A stretch of 8,513 bases of DNA from Dehalococcoidales bacterium (GTDB lineage: Bacteria; Chloroflexota; Dehalococcoidia; Dehalococcoidales; UBA5760), in the NCBI GenBank assembly GCA_016931015.1, contig JAFGFP010000090.1, positions 1 through 8,513 of the forward strand, in the 5' to 3' direction. The translations under genes were made by a program, and so were the position numbers. The notes beneath the pieces were generated by a model. The model was not told where the DNA came from. It did not search any database and worked only from the letters and a program-made list of their open reading frames with translations. Shown piece after piece: positions 6,512 to 8,513 of the stretch. The first letter of the stretch is position 1; the number at the start of each line of letters is the position of its first letter.

Positions 6512-6967
6512 ATGGGACAGGATTCAGAGTGGCAGCCCCGCATACTGGGTTTCTTATGTCGCTGGTGCAGCTATGCCGGCGCCGACCTGGCCGGTACCAG
6601 CCGTAAGAAATACCCGCCCAGCATCCGGGTTATCCAGGTTCCCTGCTCGGGACGGGTAGACCCGCTTTTCATTCTTAAGGCCCTGCGTCTTGGCTTCGAC
6701 GGGGTGCTCGTTTCCGGCTGCCACCCCGGTGACTGCCACTACCAGACGGGAAACTACTTCACCCGGAGAAGAATGGCCATCACTAAGAGGTTTCTGGAAT
6801 ACATGGGTATCGACCCCCGGCGCCTTCAGGTAAGCTGGGTCTCGGCCGCCGAGGGCGCTAAATTCGCCGAGCTGGCTACCGAAATGACCCGTGAGCTCAA
6901 GGAGCTCGGCCCCAACCGGCTCTTTACCGGGGAAGAACAGGCTAATGGAACAAAGACTGCGCCTTGA
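6512..6967 (+). CDS. MvhD/FlpD-family [2Fe-2S] hydrogenase iron-sulfur subunit
   Basis: Small cytosolic electron carrier of 151 residues, the normal size for the family. In methanogens MvhD passes electrons from a hydrogenase to heterodisulfide reductase HdrA; relatives in other anaerobes (FlxD, FlpD) link other donors to Hdr. The five typical cysteines are all present: CRWC (16, 19) within LGFLCRWCSYAGADLAG, PCSGRVDP (Cys 45), and GCHPGDCHY (70, 75), together with the family's GNYFTRRR and SWVSAAEGAKFAE. I chose the ATG at 6512; a GTG at 6503 is in frame and possible, while the ATG at 6452 would put the start inside the promoter. The next gene overlaps its end by 23 bases. No hydrogenase or HdrA gene is in view, so the exact partner is unknown. 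I give no symbol because mvhD, flpD and flxD cannot be told apart here. Confidence 0.92.
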   Translation: MGQDSEWQPRILGFLCRWCSYAGADLAGTSRKKYPPSIRVIQVPCSGRVDPLFILKALRLGFDGVLVSGCHPGDCHYQTGNYFTRRRMAITKRFLEYMGIDPRRLQVSWVSAAEGAKFAELATEMTRELKELGPNRLFTGEEQANGTKTAP

Positions 6968-7901
6968 GGCAAAGGCCCTGCTGGAGCAGGGCAAGGTTAG
7001 CTGTGTCATCGGCTTTGAGGTGGGTAGCCTCAGGTTCACCACCACCCCCCTCATCACCGGTGATAGAGACGCTACCGGGCGCCTGGTATTAAACCCCTTC
7101 ATGGCTAATAACCTCAGCGTCTATCTCCCCGGCATTAAGGAAAAGGTTGCCGTTGTCGCTAAGGGCTGCGACAGTCGCTCCATAGTAAGTCTCATCCAGG
7201 ATAACAAGGTAGCCCGAGAGGACTTAGTTATCATCGGCGTCCCCTGCTCCGGAATCATCGACTTAGCCAAGGTCGAAGGGCTGGTGGATAAGGATAGAGA
7301 CGAGATAGACGACATCACCCGGCACGGAGACAAAGTCCTGATAACGGTTAACGGCGATAAGAGAGAGTACCCCGTCCGGGAAGTCCTCTTCGATAACTGC
7401 CTGGCCTGTGAAACACCCACCCCCCAGGAGTATGACATCTTACTGGGCGAGCCTACGGCGGCCGCCGGTGACGAGAGCCGGAAAGCCGGCCAGGAGAAGA
7501 TAGCCCGCCTGAAGGCGATGGCCCCGGACGAGCGGTGGGCCTTCTGGCGCAGTGAATTCGAGCGCTGTCTCCGCTGCTACGCCTGCCGCAATATCTGCCC
7601 GGCCTGCTTCTGCGAGCGCTGCTTCGTCGAGGAGACCGAGCCGACCTGGGTAATGCCGATACCACGCTGGCAGGATAACCTCCTGTTCCAGGTTACCAGG
7701 AACCTGCATGTGGCCGGGCGCTGCACCGACTGCGGTGAGTGTGAGCGCGCCTGTCCGGTAGCGATTCCGCTTAGAAGCCTGGCCCGGGAGATGTACGACA
7801 TCGTATCCGAGCTCTTTAACTACCGGGCGGGGACGGATAAAGAGGCGCCGCCGCTGCTTACCTGCTACGAACCTACCGATGTGGAGGATTTCATAAGGTA
7901 A
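6945..7901 (+). CDS. FrhB/FdhB-like iron-sulfur flavoprotein subunit with two 4Fe-4S motifs
   Basis: The protein has 318 residues. The N-terminal half (about 1-170) resembles coenzyme F420 hydrogenase/dehydrogenase beta subunits: KGCDSRSI (73-80), IIGVPCSG (96-103) and FDNCLACETPTPQEYDI (149-165). In that family this part binds flavin and exchanges electrons with F420 or ferredoxin-type partners. The C-terminal part carries two 4Fe-4S motifs, C208-x2-C211-x2-C214-x3-C218-P and C260-x2-C263-x2-C266-x3-C270-P. Three more cysteines (221, 223, 226) follow the first, as CFCERC. I chose the ATG at 6945, with GGGGAAG 9 bases upstream; starting at 6891 would overlap the previous gene by 77 bases. The overlap with the MvhD-like gene suggests translational coupling, and the next gene starts one base after the stop. 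The partner and acceptor cannot be decided, and I see nothing that proves F420 use. Confidence 0.85.
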   Translation: MEQRLRLEAKALLEQGKVSCVIGFEVGSLRFTTTPLITGDRDATGRLVLNPFMANNLSVYLPGIKEKVAVVAKGCDSRSIVSLIQDNKVAREDLVIIGVPCSGIIDLAKVEGLVDKDRDEIDDITRHGDKVLITVNGDKREYPVREVLFDNCLACETPTPQEYDILLGEPTAAAGDESRKAGQEKIARLKAMAPDERWAFWRSEFERCLRCYACRNICPACFCERCFVEETEPTWVMPIPRWQDNLLFQVTRNLHVAGRCTDCGECERACPVAIPLRSLAREMYDIVSELFNYRAGTDKEAPPLLTCYEPTDVEDFIR

Positions 7902-7902
7902 C

Positions 7903-8513
7903 ATGACCACCGGGAAGATAAAAAAAGAGGACATCGCGAAGCTACTCAGCGAGTGGGCTCGGGAGTATAGCGTCTTCGTGCCCTGCCGCGAGGCAGGGGT
8001 GGCCCAGTGGGCGGAGTGGGACGGCGGGGATGCCGGATTTCTGGAGTGGTACCGGAACACCGTGGTGCCGCCCAAGGCGCTCTTCTTCCCGCCGCTGGAG
8101 GCGATGTTCAGCTTCCAGAAGGATAAGGACGGCTACCGGGTGGAGCTAGCGCCCCCGGCCGACGAGAAGCGGCTTATCTTCGGCATCCGACCCTGCGACG
8201 CCCGGGCGCTCGCGGTACTCGACCTGACCTTTAAGGACGGCTATGAAGACCCTTACTACCTTAAGCGGCGCGAGAACGGGGTGCTGGTGGGGCTGGGCTG
8301 CACCAGACCCTACGAGAGCTGCTTCTGCACCTCGCTGGGTATCGGCCCTACTCACAGCGCCGATGTCGACCTGATGCTTACCGATATCGGGGATGAGTTC
8401 CTGGTGGTGGCGATTACGGATAAGGGCAGAGAGCTTCTCGCTAAGACCGGCCTGCTTCAGGTGGCTGACGGGGCGGATGAAGCTAGAGCCGAAGAGGTAA
8501 AAAAGGCCGCCAG
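7903..8513 (+). CDS. Sulfhydrogenase-beta/AsrA-like 4Fe-4S protein, N-terminal part (3' end outside window)
   Basis: An open frame from ATG 7903 runs off the window after 203 complete codons. AAGGT lies just before the start; GGAGG at 7883-7887 is farther away. The pattern VVPPKALFFPPLEAMF (53-68), then FGIRPCDARALAVLD (93-107), then GCTRPYESCFCTSLGIGP (132-149, Cys 133, 140, 142) is characteristic of the sulfhydrogenase beta (HydB) and anaerobic sulfite reductase subunit A family. These proteins carry 4Fe-4S clusters between a flavin/NAD(P) subunit and a catalytic subunit. The classical paired ferredoxin motifs of the family are expected in the missing C-terminal third. It starts one base after the FrhB-like gene, so it is in the same operon. 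A gamma-type FAD/NAD(P) subunit would be the expected next gene; this is not visible. Confidence 0.85.
   Translation, partial: MTTGKIKKEDIAKLLSEWAREYSVFVPCREAGVAQWAEWDGGDAGFLEWYRNTVVPPKALFFPPLEAMFSFQKDKDGYRVELAPPADEKRLIFGIRPCDARALAVLDLTFKDGYEDPYYLKRRENGVLVGLGCTRPYESCFCTSLGIGPTHSADVDLMLTDIGDEFLVVAITDKGRELLAKTGLLQVADGADEARAEEVKKAA

Noticed and set aside
6891..6944. Longer start (ATG 6891) for the FrhB-like gene
   Set aside because: The extra 18 residues overlap the conserved end of the MvhD-like gene, whereas ATG 6945 has a suitable purine-rich site upstream.

Overview
The window looks like a bacterial chromosome segment that is fairly GC-rich in its genes and AT-rich in the gaps. It holds six protein-coding genes, two of them cut by the window edges. 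There are no rRNA, tRNA, CRISPR or transposase features. Gene content (FeoB, ATP-type PEP carboxykinase, RecN, an MvhD/FrhB/sulfhydrogenase-beta redox cluster), frequent TTG starts and the look of RecN suggest an anaerobe, possibly of the Chloroflexota (Dehalococcoidia-like). The lineage is an inference from remembered protein style, not a measured result.

Left part (1-2708, + strand): the last 45 codons of a FeoB-type ferrous iron transporter end at 140 and are followed by a perfect 14-bp terminator-like hairpin. After a gap with a second hairpin comes a good sigma70-type promoter. It drives a 759-residue secreted or membrane-anchored protein with a signal peptide, two putative-Ig (He_PIG-like) domains, two close 78-residue repeats of InlB-B/Flg_new type plus a degenerate third, one transmembrane helix, and an unrecognised cytoplasmic domain of about 200 residues.

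Middle (2777-6323, - strand): pckA, converging on the anchored protein, and upstream of it recN, in the same direction but separated by 193 bp. That gap contains AT-rich sequence, a candidate promoter and short imperfect direct repeats with a period of about 23-25 bp. Both genes appear to start with TTG, each with a strong Shine-Dalgarno sequence.

Right part (6512-8513, + strand): divergent from recN, a tightly packed operon begins. It encodes an MvhD-family [2Fe-2S] subunit, an FrhB-like protein with two 4Fe-4S motifs that overlaps it by 23 nt, and the N-terminal 203 residues of a sulfhydrogenase-beta/AsrA-like iron-sulfur protein one base further on. Together they look like part of a soluble electron-transfer complex of the Hdr/Flx/Mvh kind. 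The expected flavin/NAD and Hdr partners are not in view, so the electron donor and acceptor cannot be named from here.
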